Assembly: GCA_016169945.1 (NCBI GenBank)
Contig: JADLSH010000369.1
Span: 5,784,001 to 5,848,000 of the forward strand
Length of the DNA stretch: 64,000 nucleotides
Direction: 5' to 3'
Source of the DNA: Trachythela sp. YZ-2020
Lineage: Eukaryota; Cnidaria; Anthozoa; Malacalcyonacea; Clavulariidae
The notes beneath the pieces were generated by a model. The model worked only from the letters and a program-made list of their open reading frames with translations, made no database searches and was not told the DNA's origin. The stretch's first letter is position 1; every line of letters starts with the position of its first letter. The translations under genes were made by a program, and so were the position numbers. This document shows positions 43,765 through 56,273 of this stretch, one piece after another.

Positions 43765-43995
43765 ATGAAGCAATCAAATGACAAAGAACGATCGTCTGAG
43801 GGCAGTATTTCAATTACCAACAAGGGAAACTTAAAATGGCAAGGCGACTACAAAGATCTATGTCAATTTGTTGATCGGCTAAAACTACAGCCTGGCAAGT
43901 GGTCATTACCGGGTGATAACTGTAAATTGTTTGAAAACGGCGAAGTCTCGATAAGATGGTATTCGAATACCGGTACTCTAACCTTAAAGGGGTAA
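43765..43995 (+). CDS. Small ORF of unrecognised family
   Basis: A 76-residue frame with LKWQGDYKDLCQFVDRL, LQPGKWSLPGDN and GEVSIRWYSNTGTLTLKG. It looks like a real protein segment (balanced composition, predicted strands), and I have an impression of similar tails in invertebrate retroelement ORF1-type proteins, which I cannot verify. Confidence 0.3.
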   Translation: MKQSNDKERSSEGSISITNKGNLKWQGDYKDLCQFVDRLKLQPGKWSLPGDNCKLFENGEVSIRWYSNTGTLTLKG

Positions 43996-44944
43996 AGGCA
44001 GACGAAATTAAAGACAAACATTTAAACTTTGACCGCGAAAACTAAAAACACTTCGGCAGTCCCCAAACTGATTTTGCACTATACTCCAAGTATTGCTTTT
44101 TATCTTGAGCTTATAGTCATTGCTTTAACCCTTTTAAAACATAACCAAATTGACGATTTTCAAGTGGTGTTATTTTCGGCTTCGCGCCTTGTTGTTGTTG
44201 GCCATTCAGTCATTAATGATCACTTTGAATATGGCGGCTGAGCTAGCTTATTTAATCCTTATTTTAACTGTTAAAAATAGGTTACTGCATGCTTGAAAGT
44301 AAATTCTAAACGACATCTAATATTCCTCAACATAAATTCCTTTGTCATTTCTCCGAACCCTATCCGGAAGGCCCAAAAACTCAGAGAAACCAAACTCGCG
44401 CGGTGTTTTGATAAGTTTTGTTTTGTTCCTGGATTATATTTCAGGAGCTGCACAAATTATGTTTATCGTAAGTTCTTGAGTAAAAATTTCAATTATCCTA
44501 GTGTGCTCTAAGATGAAAAGGTAAGGCGTAAACTAGACTGGCACTACCTGCAAAGCACGGCTTCAACCCCCCCTGACTTATCGATCATTCCAGTTTACTT
44601 AGAGTTCACTGGTACGGACCGCGCAGTGGTGGCGTATCAGGGAACTGAAACTGATGTACGGGTGGCGTGGATGACTGACGTGATGCATACGTGATCCATA
44701 CGTTATCTGACGCGTTGGCTTCACTTTTTTCCGCCAAATGAATAAGCGTTATCGTTCCAGGTTAAAAATAGAGAGCTTTAGATTTTACTACGAGTACGAC
44801 ATTCGTTGTTTGCTAAGAAATAAAACTAGCATAAGTGGTGATTTTTCAGCTAATTTTAATTGTCTTCCAAGGCAGCGCCGATTCAAAATGGCCTTTTAAA
44901 ATATTGTTAGTTTGCCAAAGAGATTTGACGAAATTAACTTCACT
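43996..44944. other. No gene recognised
   Basis: AT-rich sequence before the LINE endonuclease region; may include LINE 5' sequence or a decayed ORF1. Confidence 0.35.
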
Positions 44945-46037
44945 ATGTCAAACAAATTATTAGATATAATTTCTTTCAGTGAAATTAGACTTGATTCAAC
45001 AATTATTGATAGTATGATTAATATATATAGATGGATATGATATCATAAGAAAAGATAGGTCTAGAAATGGTGGTGGTGTTTGCATTTACCTGCGTAGTTC
45101 TATTAACTACCAAATCAGACACGATCTCATACCATCTGATCTTGAAGCTATCTGCCTAGAAATAAGTAAACCACACAGCTGGCCATTTTTTGTTGTTACA
45201 GTGTATAGACCACCAAATGCATCATCTGATTTCTTTACCCATTACGAAACCTTATTACAAAAGATTGATAATGAAAATAAGGAAATCTATGTTCTGGGTG
45301 ATCTAAACTGTGATCTTATTAAGCCAAATTGAAATCATTATTTGAAATTTATCAATTGTCCCAATTAATTGAAGAAGCCACACGGGTTACTATGACAGCA
45401 TCTACTCTTATTGATCACTTCATTACAAATGAACCAGGAAAAATTTCCAAATCTGGCGTTATTCACACTGGAATCAGTGATCACAGCCTGATTTATGCCA
45501 TAAGAAAGATTAATATCATCCATAAAGAGAAAGAAGACATTGTTGAAATTAGAAATATGAAAAATTTAAAAAGGCCAGAAATGAAACAAATGCAAAATTA
45601 AGACAGGCAAAAAGAGCTTACTACTCTAATAAAATTTCTGCTGAAAAGCAAGATCCAAAAGCTGCGTGGAAGACAAGAAATAGTTTACTTTGCAAACAAC
45701 GCAGACCAGCAAAAGTGAATGAATTAAATATCAATGATATGAAATTAACATGCTCTGATGATATTGCTGTGGGTTTCAATGTGTTTTTTTCAAATATTGG
45801 TTCAAATCTAGCTGATGAAGAAATTGATAATACTGAGTGCCATTTTAAGCACTACCTTAAGGACACCGAATATGAATTTACTGCATTTAAACCAGTTACT
45901 GTGAACCATGTTTGTCGTTTATTATCTGAATTGTCAGACCACAAAGCTACTGGTTTGGATAACATTTATAGTAAAATTATCAAAATTGCGGCACCAATTA
46001 TTTCTGATTCACTGACTTGTATTTTTAATCAAGCAAT

Positions 46038-46856
46038 CAGTGCGGCGTAGCTAGCGGTCCAAAAAAAAGGAGGAAATGTTTTATAGTGAAACCAAAATCA
46101 CAGCTTTGCCTATTCTGAAAATAATCATTTTTCAGTGCTTTTATTTGTTATTTATTTAAATTTTACGCAATGTTGCTGTCTACTCTTTGACCTCTTTGTT
46201 GCCTAGCAACTGAAACCCAGAATTAGCTAATTTCCACGCAATTTATTGTTTACTCACGCAATTCGTGTAATCGCATGTCTCGTGTTCCGCTGATTTTCAT
46301 ATGGCGGAATATGCAATACTATTTTATACAAGAAATTCTGGTTTCTTCGGTTTAATGCCGAAGTTCCGCTATTTTATAAAGGCGGAGATTGTTAATATTC
46401 AGCCTTTCTCACGAAGCTTTCTGCGTGAGTATTCACGACTGTGATGGTAGGTCATTATCATATACAATGGCTTCAACGAGCGTGACGAATCCTGTTGCTA
46501 TTCAACTATATGTGAAGCCGATATTGTAAATGCTTTATTGATAAGGCCTTTCTCTGTTCGACCAACTGCCGTTGTTAACGAGTGACCAACTCGAATTTAA
46601 CGATTAAGAATAAGGGCAATATTTTTGTCTAACACATCACTTCTCTGAGCCCACACAGATCTTCTCTGAGCCAGATGGCATTTTTGTATTTTTACCAAGG
46701 CAAAATACTCCTTTCAGAGGTGTATTGAAACTTTGTCTAGTGACATCCTTCCACCCTTAAAATCGGAGGAAATACCATTTCCGAGGTTCTAGATTTCAAA
46801 ATTTCCCCGGGGGAGGGGGGGGGGCATGCCCCCGGAACGCCCTATGAACGCCACTG
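46038..46856. mobile_element. 819-bp hAT-type element with perfect 8-bp duplication
   Basis: Starts CAGTGCGGCGTAGC and ends GAACGCCACTG. CAAGCAAT is duplicated exactly at 46030-46037 and 46857-46864. It interrupts the LINE RT. No transposase frame; includes a G-rich run at 46808-46824. Confidence 0.92.
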
Positions 46857-47295
46857 CAAGCAATTACTCGATTGCAAGAGTAATTCCACTCTTAAACAAT
46901 GGCAAGCGAAATTTACTAGGAAATTATCGACCAATTTCTATCTTACCAGCCATACGTAAAGTAATGCAACGTATTTTATATACTCAACTTGACGAGTATT
47001 TAACAGTAAACAATCTACTTTCTGAACGTCAATTTGGTTTCCAAACGTACCACTCGACTGCAACAGCTTCACTTGATTGTACAAATGATTGGTACATAAA
47101 CATGGACAGAAAATTGTTCAATTTGGTTGTATCCATAGACTTAAAAAAGGCTTTTGATACTGTTAACCATCAAATCGTATTAGAAAAATTTTTGTTATTT
47201 GGAATCAAAGATACTGCATTTTTACTGCTCAAATCATATCTCACAGGTCGTACCCAAAAATGTGAAGCAAATGGCTTTATTTCAAAAGAAAGTAC

Positions 47296-48046
47296 AGGTG
47301 TATGTACCACAGAATACCACAAAAATTTACATGTTCCATATCTTTTGTCAAATATATATAATGTGGCTTTCTTAATATTTTTTTAGTGTAGTTTATCCAT
47401 ATATTTTTTCTTCCAGGGGGTTTTGGGGCCAGATTTCATAGACTTAAATATTTTTTTTAATTGAGCATTCTGTAGAACAAACTCTAATGTACCACAGAAT
47501 ACCAGTGCAGAGATAAATAAGCAACGGTTTATCAAATTGTACCAGGATTTGGTGTGTCATGTTGTGTGACAATACTGTAGGATATTGCTAACTTAATTTA
47601 GTGAAAGGTAAAATCAGTACAGCCTACCAGTGGTGTAACCAAAGAATACCAGGTTTATCAATAATTTTGAAAAATTCAGTTTTTCAATGGTAAAATTGAT
47701 TCCTCGGTGTGATTCCTGTATAGTAATAATGTTGTGTTGCATAGAAAAAGTAGTGATCAACATAAATTATACTGGTTTGCAAACTTATTTTTAAACGTTC
47801 GAATTATACAGGCTTATGCGGGAAAAAAGTACCAAAAACATAGAATGTTATTTTTTGTTAATCCTGATTATTTTTAGAATTTTTATGAAAATATTCATTT
47901 TTTTGTTTTTTATATGTCAATTAAAACTAAAACTAATATACTATTCACAAAAATAAAGTATATAGTATGTTTCCTCCAAATTTTATAAGATCAATAAATA
48001 AGACTGGTATTCTGTGGTACCATGGTATTCTGTGGTACATACACCT
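47296..48046. mobile_element. 751-bp nonautonomous element with 24-bp inverted ends
   Basis: AGGTGTATGTACCACAGAAT and the following four bases are exactly inverted at 48023-48046. The core motif GTACCACAGAATACC recurs internally at about 47490 and (variant) 47635, and inverted at about 48006, as expected of transposase-binding subrepeats. It is inserted in the LINE RT. I could not define a target duplication. Confidence 0.85.
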
Positions 48047-48530
48047 ATAGTATAAAATGTGGAGTGCCCCAAGGTTCTATTTTGGGGCTTCTCTTTTTCT
48101 TACTCTACATTAATGATTTATCGGACTGTCTAAACGAACTGCTTACGTTCAAAAATGAATTAATAAACTACAGTCTTCGTGACAGCTCAAGTACAATGCG
48201 TTTTCCAAAGCCACATACGAATAGTATGAAAAAGAGCTTTACGTATGATGGAGCCTCTTTATGGAACTCTATACCTGAACACATACGAGAAACTAAAATC
48301 CTATCAAACTTTGAAAGAAAAATTGCTACTCATCACCTTTAAAATCGCATCATTCTTGTAAATAATGGTTTGTATATGCTGCTCTGCAATTTTATTTTCA
48401 ATTTTGACTTTTGTACTTGTAATTTATATGTATACTTTGTAAATATTTGTTTTTACATGCCCATTGTGGAAACCAGCTTTAGCTGACAATGTTAGCGTGG
48501 TTAAATAAAGTTTATCATCATCATCATCGT

Positions 48531-48880
48531 GCATTTGCCTTCTAGAATATAATCACTTAAGTTGACGACACCATTATTGCAACTTGCCCAAATTGTGGAA
48601 ATTAGGTTAAACATATTTTGAAAGTTTTATAAAAGATTTTTAAAGCAAATGGCTACCTATCGTCTCTAAAACACATGATTTTTTGTCGCTAACTCGAGAA
48701 TTCGTTTACTGTAGAAATTATTCAAAATGAGGCAGGAGCTCGAGCGGGGAAAGGAAAATGCACTGAATTTGCTGTTGTGAGGACAAAATGGATAGAAAAC
48801 AGCAAATTCTGGGCATTTTCACCACCTTGCCAGAGCCTTTTCTTCCTCATTACTAATTTTACATTAAACGAAATCTTAAT
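48531..48880. other. No gene recognised
   Basis: AT-rich spacer between the LINE tail and the next inverted repeat pair. Confidence 0.4.
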
Positions 48881-48886
48881 TATAGG

Positions 48887-49893
48887 GACCCTCTCTCCTC
48901 CACAGAGGCTTTATTATTACGTACGATTATTATCACGCTTACATGACGCATTTCACAACGCCGCTGGGCAGGGGAACGCAGGCGGAGAACGGGGAGATTA
49001 TATCGGGAGAAGAAAGAAAGCACGAAGCCTCTGCCAGATGCCACACCCAATATGGTGGTAAACCGGGGGAGGGGGTACGTTTACGTAGGCAACATTCACT
49101 GGTAGGCAGTAGCCACAAGGCAATTTCAAGTCAAAATGGCTGGTTAGCCGCACGTATATCACTCACTCCAACAAGCCTACAAAGAGACTATTTACTCGCA
49201 GTTCGAAATGAAAAAGTGTTATGCTCAGTTTGTGGGAAGACGTCTGCTATCTTTTCAAGGCAAGGTCTGTATCAGCGCTATATAACAGTGCAAAAAAGCA
49301 ATGTATTCAGCGAACAGGTACTTGTAGCCGAAGGCGATGCTTTAGTGCGTCAATATGCAAGCGAATAAATGCTATCGAATTTAATGACTTTGTCCGATAA
49401 AAGAAAATCGAGAAGAAATAAGTAAATTTCGCTTGCTTAAATACTTGTAGATTAGCAGATAAATCTATAAATACTCCTCAATATCTAACAGGGATCTTCT
49501 GCTGAATACAAACTGTTCAAATGCGAATCCCCGGAAGAGACGAATCGATCGAACGGAATTGTTCTATATATAGTGATGCCGATAGTATCGATATGTACCG
49601 GTTGTGCTGTTGTAAATTGTAATGCCGATGAATAACCAAAATAACGCCACCAGCCAACTCCTCATATAAAATACATACAACATTGGGACGTTTTTCACAT
49701 AATTTTTTCGGATGGCCCAGATATAATGATTGTAACACTTTGTCCCACTTTGTTATACAAATCTGGCAGAGACTTCCTTCCTTCTCGCACGTTTTGCGCC
49801 TGCGTTCCTTCGCCTAGCGGCTCATATTCCCCGTAAAGCGTAGTGAAATGCGTCGTAATAATAAAACCTCTGCGGAGGAGAGAGATAGGGACC
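48887..49893. mobile_element. Diverged inverted repeat pair around a small ORF
   Basis: 48887-49052 and 49753-49893 are imperfect reverse complements (shared TATAGGGACC, CTCTCTCCTCC, TTTATTATTACG, GACGCATTTCAC, GGAACGCAGGCG, CTCTGCCAGAT). Between them, a frame ending at 49368 reads NEKVLCSVCGKTSAIFSRQG and EQVLVAEGDALVRQYASE, of unknown family. It may be a decayed DNA element or two copies of one repeat in opposite orientation. Confidence 0.5.
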
Positions 49894-50077
49894 ACAAATA
49901 ATCAGTTTTAGAAAAGATAGGGACGTATTCTCCTTAAAAATCCTTCTAAAACTATTGATAAACTTTTAACCTATAATTTCCGTTATTTGGACGGGTTGCA
50001 AAATTGGTGTCGACACCTTAAGTGATTCTAGAAGGCAAACGATTGTTTATTTTGATCAGTCAAATATCAATGTATTC

Positions 50078-50391
50078 TAGAAGGTGTTAGTAGATGGAAT
50101 ACTCGAACGGAAATTTATATACATTTTTTAGACCTATATAGCCAGGAGCACTGGAGCAGTTTCGAAAAATGCACCTTAGGCCCTCTGGCAGGAATTGAAC
50201 TGCGGTCCTGCGATTCCGGTGCAGCGTTCTAACCAACTGAGCTACAGAGTCCAGTTGCTGAGCATTAACAGCAAGTCCGGTATATATGATGGGAGTGATG
50301 CCAGTATATGGTGTATTGGTAAATATCAAGGTTTTTTCTCGGCATTTTTTAGACCTTTCCGTTCGAGTATTCCATCTACTAACACCTTCTA
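50078..50391. repeat. tRNA-derived SINE copies in inverted arrangement (perfect 36-bp arms)
   Basis: Positions 50078-50113 and 50356-50391 are exact reverse complements. Between them the minus strand has a tRNA-like head (about 50253-50178) with an A box TAGCTCAGTTGG and B-box-like AGTTCAATTCC. The acceptor stem no longer pairs, so it is not a functional tRNA gene. The tail of the SINE ends ACCTTCTA. Confidence 0.75.
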
Positions 50392-50727
50392 CCATAGTCC
50401 CATCGAACGAGATGCCGAGAAAAAATGTTGATATTTACCCATGCATCAATGTATTGGCCTGATGTGATAGTTATTCCATCCAATATATAAACCTGAAACT
50501 TCCATTAAAGCTAACGCAGTAATTTTTTTCATCCAATTTTTTTTCGGACACCCTGTAGTTATTTAGATTTCTGTTTGAAGGCGAAAATGATTTTCTATGC
50601 ATGAACGATTTGCGTTGTACAATGTATTAGAATATACATGGATGTTCTAAAACCAAGAATTTAGAGATGTTATAATATAGTATATAAAACTCTTTGACAT
50701 TTGATTATATAAAATAACGCCTGGCAA

Positions 50728-50897
50728 CTGGACTATGTGGCTCAGTGGTCAGAGCGCTGCACCGGAATCGCAGGGCCGCAGATTCGATTCCTGTCGCAGG
50801 ACTTAGAGTCGCATTATTCGCAGCCTTTCCCGTTCAGGTCTAAAATATTGTATATATTATTTCACTCGAAATATTCATCCACATAAACCTTCTACCC
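50728..50897 (+). repeat. tRNA-derived SINE, second copy
   Basis: Head GGACTATGTGGCTCAGTGGT with B box GATTCGATTCC, and a body containing TTCCCGTTCAGGTCTAAAAT, ending CATAAACCTTCTACC. The GCTGCACCGGAATCGCAGG stretch is identical to the first copy. A further diverged tail is visible at 53755-53830. Confidence 0.75.
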
Positions 50898-51829
50898 TAT
50901 ATAAAATAACGGTTTTCTTAAAATGATATTTTGTTGTTGATATACAATTGCTTTGAAGTCGGTGATGCGGATGACGATTGATGATTTCGAAATTAAGATG
51001 AGTTATCGAGAAATATTTTGCATTGTATTGTCAACCTGTATTCTGAAACAACAACGAAATCACTTCAACAATTACATGTAAGAGTTTTATCCAATTCGAA
51101 TTTTGATGCTGAACCTGAGTGAGTGTTGTTCTTTATATTTTGTAATATTTCAGAAGGCGTAAAAAACAATGTTATAATTGTCGAGCAACTTTACCTTAAT
51201 GACGATTAGTTCCAGTCTGGTCGGTAATATATATATTTTGAGAAACTTCCCAAAGACAAAGCTTCCAATATACAGATATCGTTTGAGGTGGTGACGAAGT
51301 CTAAAAACAGACATTAGTATTAATGATAGTGTGAAGTATAGATAGCCTAATAAACACATCACATAAGGAAGTACATTTGTCAGCAGTTGGTCAGCTGTGT
51401 TTTGGTCCTTAGGCTTTAGCCTTGTTCGGGTATTCTTTTATGGTAGCACTTTTCAATTGTAACGGCTAATGTCTAGTTTATGTAACTCTATAACTGAATT
51501 TTACGTTTTTAGGAGTCCACAATTTAGACAGGTATATAATATAGTAGCTCCATGGGAATACCACACATATCAGTTAACTATGAATTTGACTCCCTGCAGG
51601 GCACACATTGTATAACATGCAAATCTTTAACTATCATGGCCACATTCAATTGGTGCATTTTTCTTTGTAGGTACATGCGTTCTTCGTGGGAAAAGATTCC
51701 TATCACTAACCAGCCACATGCATATGTCGTATTATATACATCAATTTAGATTAAAAAACGATTTAAATTTTCTGTGATAAATTCAAAAATAAGTACGCAC
51801 TGCGTACATGTGGCTAGTCAGATAAGCAG
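50898..51829. other. No gene recognised
   Basis: AT-rich spacer. Open frames at 51150-51362 and 51552-51749 show no recognisable domain. Confidence 0.4.
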
Positions 51830-53500
51830 CAACAGTGAAGAGTTCCCTGGCAAACTATGCAATAGCATCTAAAAGAAGTACAACATCTTAAGAAAGACAA
51901 TTGTCGAAAGTGGTGGCTGGTCGTAAATAAGATGTCCGGCCGATCTCATAAGGATACAAAGCTTGCTTTTGAAAAGGATGGTAAATTATTATCGGATTTG
52001 GAACTGGCCAACAACCTGAATAAGTTTTACATCTCTGTCAACGCGGACATTCCACCATTCGACATGAACATGTTACCAACATATTTACCCGCTGTTGACC
52101 AAGTACCTTATATTGAACCATACGAGGTCTGTGGGAAACTCTTGGCCGTTAACTCCTCTAAAACATGTGGTCCTGATAATATACCGGGTCTCCTTTTGAA
52201 CGAATTTGCATACCTATTCGCTGAACCAGTTGCGAACATTTTTAATACATCACTTTCATCCGGGATTGTTCCAAATATATGGAAAGATTCACATATTACT
52301 CCCATCCCAAAAATCAAGCAACCTGCTAATGAGGCTGTTACAAGACCTATATCACTAACGGCATGCCTTTCTAAAGTACTCGAAGATTTCGTCATTCAAT
52401 GGATGATCTCTGACGTCAGGAATATTATCGACCCACAACAGTTCGGTTCTTTAAAAGGTTCATCCACCACCTATTGCCTGCTTGATCTGTTGCATTCTTG
52501 GCTCTCCCATTTGGATTCCCCTGGTCAATACCTTCGTACATGCTTTTTGGATTTCTCTAAGGCTTTCGATCGTATTGGCCATAATATTCTCATTGAAAAA
52601 CTTGTCGACATCGGAGTTAGGAGATCTTTAATCCCATGGATTGCAAATTTTCTATCAGGGCGAAGACAGTGCGTCAAACTTGGCGAAGCTATTTCTAGTT
52701 GGCTTCCTGTCAAAGCCGGTGTCCCACAAGGAACGAAATTGGGTCCGATCCTGTTCTTAATTATGGTCAATGATTTACAATGTTGTTCTGGAAAATCTGG
52801 CATTTGGAAATTCGTTGACGATGTTTCCCTCTCCGAAGGACTATTAAGAAATGGGGAGCCGTCTGTAATCCAGTCCGATCTAACGTCTGTTGATGTATGG
52901 GCATCTAACAACCTGATGAAATTAAACGCAAAGAAATGCAAAGAGATGCTAATTTGCTTCTTTCGGAACAAACCTGAACTGCCTCGTCTGTGTGTCGGAG
53001 ACCAGGTCTTGGAATCTGTATCATCACACAAGGTTCTTGGTTTGATTATCCAGGACGATCTTAGGTGGAACGAATATATTGCAATTATTGTTTCCAAAGC
53101 ATCGAAGCGACTACATATCCTGCGTGTTCTGCGGCGGGGAGGGATTCCACCGCACGACCTCATCACAATTTACTACGCATTGATTAGATCTATTTTAGAA
53201 TATTGCTATACAGTATGGCATTGTAGTCTGCCTATAGGTATTTGTCTGAACAGGTTGAGAAAATTCAAAAACGTGCACTAAGGATTATACTGCCAGGCTG
53301 ATCTTACAGTGAAGCGCAAGAAATGTTGCAGTGCCCTAGGCTGGATATACGTCGAAGTGAACTTTGTGAGAAAACAATGAAAAAGATTGCGTTAGGCGGT
53401 CGCCTATCGTGTCATCTAACCCTGAGAAGGGAGAATGAACACGGATATAATTTAAGGAATATTGAACAATTCTCCTCTTTTAAATGTAGAACTAATAGGT
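51830..53500 (+). mobile_element. CR1-like LINE with nearly complete reverse transcriptase
   Basis: The frame 51932-53281 (449 residues) covers most of the RT: KTCGPDNIPGLLL, WKDSHITPIPK, RPISLTACLSKVLE, QQFGSLKGSSTTYCL, FLDFSKAFDRIGH, GVPQGTKLGPILFLI, the catalytic FVDDVS, LNAKKCKEMLI, and SHKVLGLIIQDDLRWNEYI. A frameshift near 53270 separates the last part (RALRIILPG, then RLDIRRSELCEKTMKKI). The endonuclease is absent (5' truncation near 51830, where KWWLVVNKM marks the RT entry). Same family as 1490-2506, and better preserved. Confidence 0.88.
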
Positions 53501-54719
53501 AAAATAACAGTTTTTTCCCTAGCATGATTAGTGTCTTACACAAATAATTGTTCTTAGTTACATAGTTTTTAATCCTAAAGATATATTGTAATATAGTTAG
53601 ATTTTGCTATTGCAACTTTTACTCAAATTGTAAAACACATTGTAATTCATTTTAAGATGACAAGTATACAACATAACAATAAAACACATTGTAATTCATT
53701 TTATGCGATGATGTGTTATTAAACATTAATAATAAAAAAACTATAGACATATTTTAGACCTGACCTAGAACAAGTCTAATGACTATATAGTTTCGTTTGA
53801 AATTTCCATCCACAAAAACCTTTCAACGTTCTGTTCTTTTACCCAATATACCAAAAATCTAGATTCTCATTAACCCAGATCTTGTTTCCTTAAAATTATC
53901 TGGCCCTCAGGTATCATTGCATAATATTAAATGGAACAGATTGATGTTATTGCTAACACTTCTGTAAACAATGCAGTTATTCATTGCTCAAAATTCATAC
54001 TCTGAAGCCTTTTCACCAATGCATATGCCTTCCAATTTAAAGGTCTAGTGCATTTCTAAAATTGGTTACATTGCACAGAATTAAAAGTTTGGCACTCTAA
54101 ATAATTTATATTCTTTATGAATACTGGGTACGGAATAAAATATTAATACTGTTCGATACTGTACATTTGTAGTTGATGCACAAATAGAAAAAGAATGTAA
54201 ACTGAACATATCGACGCAAAGGGTGCATATTGACTTCGTGAGCTTGTACCATATTATTTGATAGATGAATAATTTCTTCATCATGAGGTTACATGCTCCT
54301 ATCAAAAATTCGTTTATCAATTATCACCAGTGTCTCAAACACTAAGTGTGAAGTCTATAATATTAAACATTCTGCGATTCTGCGATTCTGCGATTCTGCG
54401 ATTCTCACTATGCCCTCTTTGTCTAAGGTTTCCTACAGTTACATATTAATTAGATAGGCACATCCAATGAGGAGTGCAATGCACTCCTACGCCGGCGTTC
54501 TCTTCCTTGTCCTTTAAATCTTTAATACCTTTGTACAAATTAAAGTCCCCTATTTGCAATCGAACCAACTTCCCTTAACTCTATTATCTATTTGATCTCT
54601 AACGATCTTATTTGCCTGTCTGTTGTCATCTGATCCCATTATGTTAGAAAATAGCATAAGTTTTTTTGTGCAAAAATACGTCTCCTATCGGCCATAATAT
54701 CATTTCTATTAACTGATAC
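53501..54719. other. No gene recognised; short 9-bp repeat
   Basis: AT-rich, probably including the LINE 3' region and a diverged SINE tail (53755-53830). A CTGCGATT(C) 9-bp unit is repeated four times at 54372-54408. Confidence 0.5.
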
Positions 54720-55010
54720 TCCCCAGGTTCAGGTGCTGATTTCGGTAATCCGACTATCTTTTAAATGCTCTGGCGTGAATCCCTTCCATCTTTTCCTAAA
54801 TCAGCGTTCCTAATGTCTGTCCATACTTCACAATTGTAAAATATGGTGTGCAATCCAACTTTTTTGTCAGTATACACCTGCACTGCGTATCCATTCCTCC
54901 TATTCGTTCTTTGGCAGCCATAAGGTTTATTCTTTCCAGTTACCATGTATTTTGATTTCTCAAGACTGAAGGTAAACTCTTTTTCCTTTTTCATCTCTGC
55001 TGCACTAGCC
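54720..55010 (-). pseudogene. Possible highly decayed LINE RT fragment
   Basis: A frame with EFTFSLEKSKYMVTGKNK and LHTIFYNCEVWT resembles the template-grip and post-palm segments of LINE RTs (LEKSKYM..G and ILYNSE.W). Too short to classify. Confidence 0.35.
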
Positions 55011-55247
55011 TACATATTATTTTCTGAGCTACCGCTTTCTTCTCTAAACTTACTGCTGTCACCGCCTTCTTATCGTTGTTCATTTTTTGGGTAGCCCGTA
55101 GCCACACAACACAGTCGAAGTCCATGCAAGCACTGTTCCATGTTTAAATTAACTATCTCCTCAACTATCCCACTGGTGTTATTACTTCAATCTCAGCAAT
55201 TTTGTTAAGCTTATATATTGCCATTATTTTTTGTCTCTAACCCTATT

Positions 55248-55316
55248 TTTTGTCTCCTCCGCAGGCCCTCGTTGCGTCATGGGAAGGTCACGATGAGGGC
55301 CTGCGGAGGAGACAGG
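55248..55316. repeat. Hairpin with ~20-bp arms
   Basis: TGTCTCCTCCGCAGGCCCTC (from about 55249) is matched in reverse by GAGGGCCTGCGGAGGAGACA (to about 55315) across a 25-bp loop; GC-rich within AT-rich surroundings. Confidence 0.85.
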
Positions 55317-55319
55317 ACG

Positions 55320-56265
55320 TTTGATGCGGCAGTGGCCTGGGGTGAGCATGTTTTCGCGCGAAAATAAAAAAAAAACAGATTTTAATTTTTTGACAGTATT
55401 TAGCAATTTTTGTCTCATCAGTTTCTTTACTTATGAGAGAATATTATTCAAGTTTAAAACTAAAATATTGGTTTTCCTATGGTTACAATATATGTTTGGT
55501 GTAGAAACCGTTGTGAGAGAAATTTAATGTGGAATATTGTCCTTGATAGCTCTTTGGCTTTCCCGATTTCCATGGCGGCGAAAATATATTTTTACAACGA
55601 TGATAGTAACAGCACCTTAGAATGTGGGTATGTCGAAATGTATGCTTAATATCTCATGCTAATTATATTTTAAGAGTTTGTTCCAAATCGAAGTCTATTC
55701 TTAGGACATATCAAGGCTGAAAACGATTGTTTTTAATGCGAAATATTTTCCAGTAGACCACATCAGTCTGAGCTGGAACACAATGACAATGTTCAGCAGT
55801 ATATAGCTGTGTGTGTTTTAATAAAATATTAGCTAAACTGATCGATTAAACTTTTTAATGAGTTGCTTATGGCATTCACAGCAAAGGACTGGGGTTTTGT
55901 TGTCAAAAACATGTGTTTATTTTGAAAAAAAAACACGCATATAACTGTAGTATTCCAACCCATTTGACGCTCGATTGACTTGTATTTAAAATGATTTAAA
56001 CACTCACATTTTATTAAACATAAACTACTAAAATACAGCCATGTTGGAATCCTCCTATCCCATACTACCTTGCGATCCTTTACATTACGCTTCCACTTTA
56101 TTACTTAAACTTCCTTTCATAACGTATCTATATCTATAAACACTACATCCCTTCCTTTCTCGACTAAAGACTATAAATGTTCAATAAACGTTCAACTTCT
56201 AAACTTTAACATAAACCAATATCAATGTTAGATCTGTTTAACAGTTATTCTGTTCCAAAACTTAT
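55320..56265. other. No gene recognised
   Basis: AT-rich spacer; the end nearest 56270 is probably the 3' untranslated part of the outer gypsy element. Confidence 0.4.
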
Positions 56266-56273
56266 GTACAAAG

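Larger units (their letters stand above)
44945..48530 (+). mobile_element. LINE with endonuclease and RT, split by two DNA elements
   Basis: Order: apurinic-type endonuclease (GGGVCIYLRSSINYQIR; VVTVYRPPNASSDFF; YVLGDLNCDL at about 45295; SDHSLIYAIRK), then RT (GLDNIYSKIIKIAAP; RVIPLLNNGKRNLLGNYRPI; VSIDLKKAFDTVNH), then VPQGSILG and YINDLSDC, then the C-terminal end (YDGASLWNSIPEHIRE). Stops and a frame change lie in the endonuclease (near 45330 and 45600). The catalytic YADD block is absent: the frame jumps from YINDL to the C-terminus, an internal deletion. AATAAAG and a (ATC)n tail end it at about 48528. Insertions at 46038-46856 and 47296-48046 split the RT. Confidence 0.85.

Noticed and set aside
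50178..50253. Functional tRNA gene on the minus strand
   Set aside because: A and B boxes are present but the acceptor stem does not pair and position 33 is not T; a second diverged copy and shared tails show it is a SINE head.
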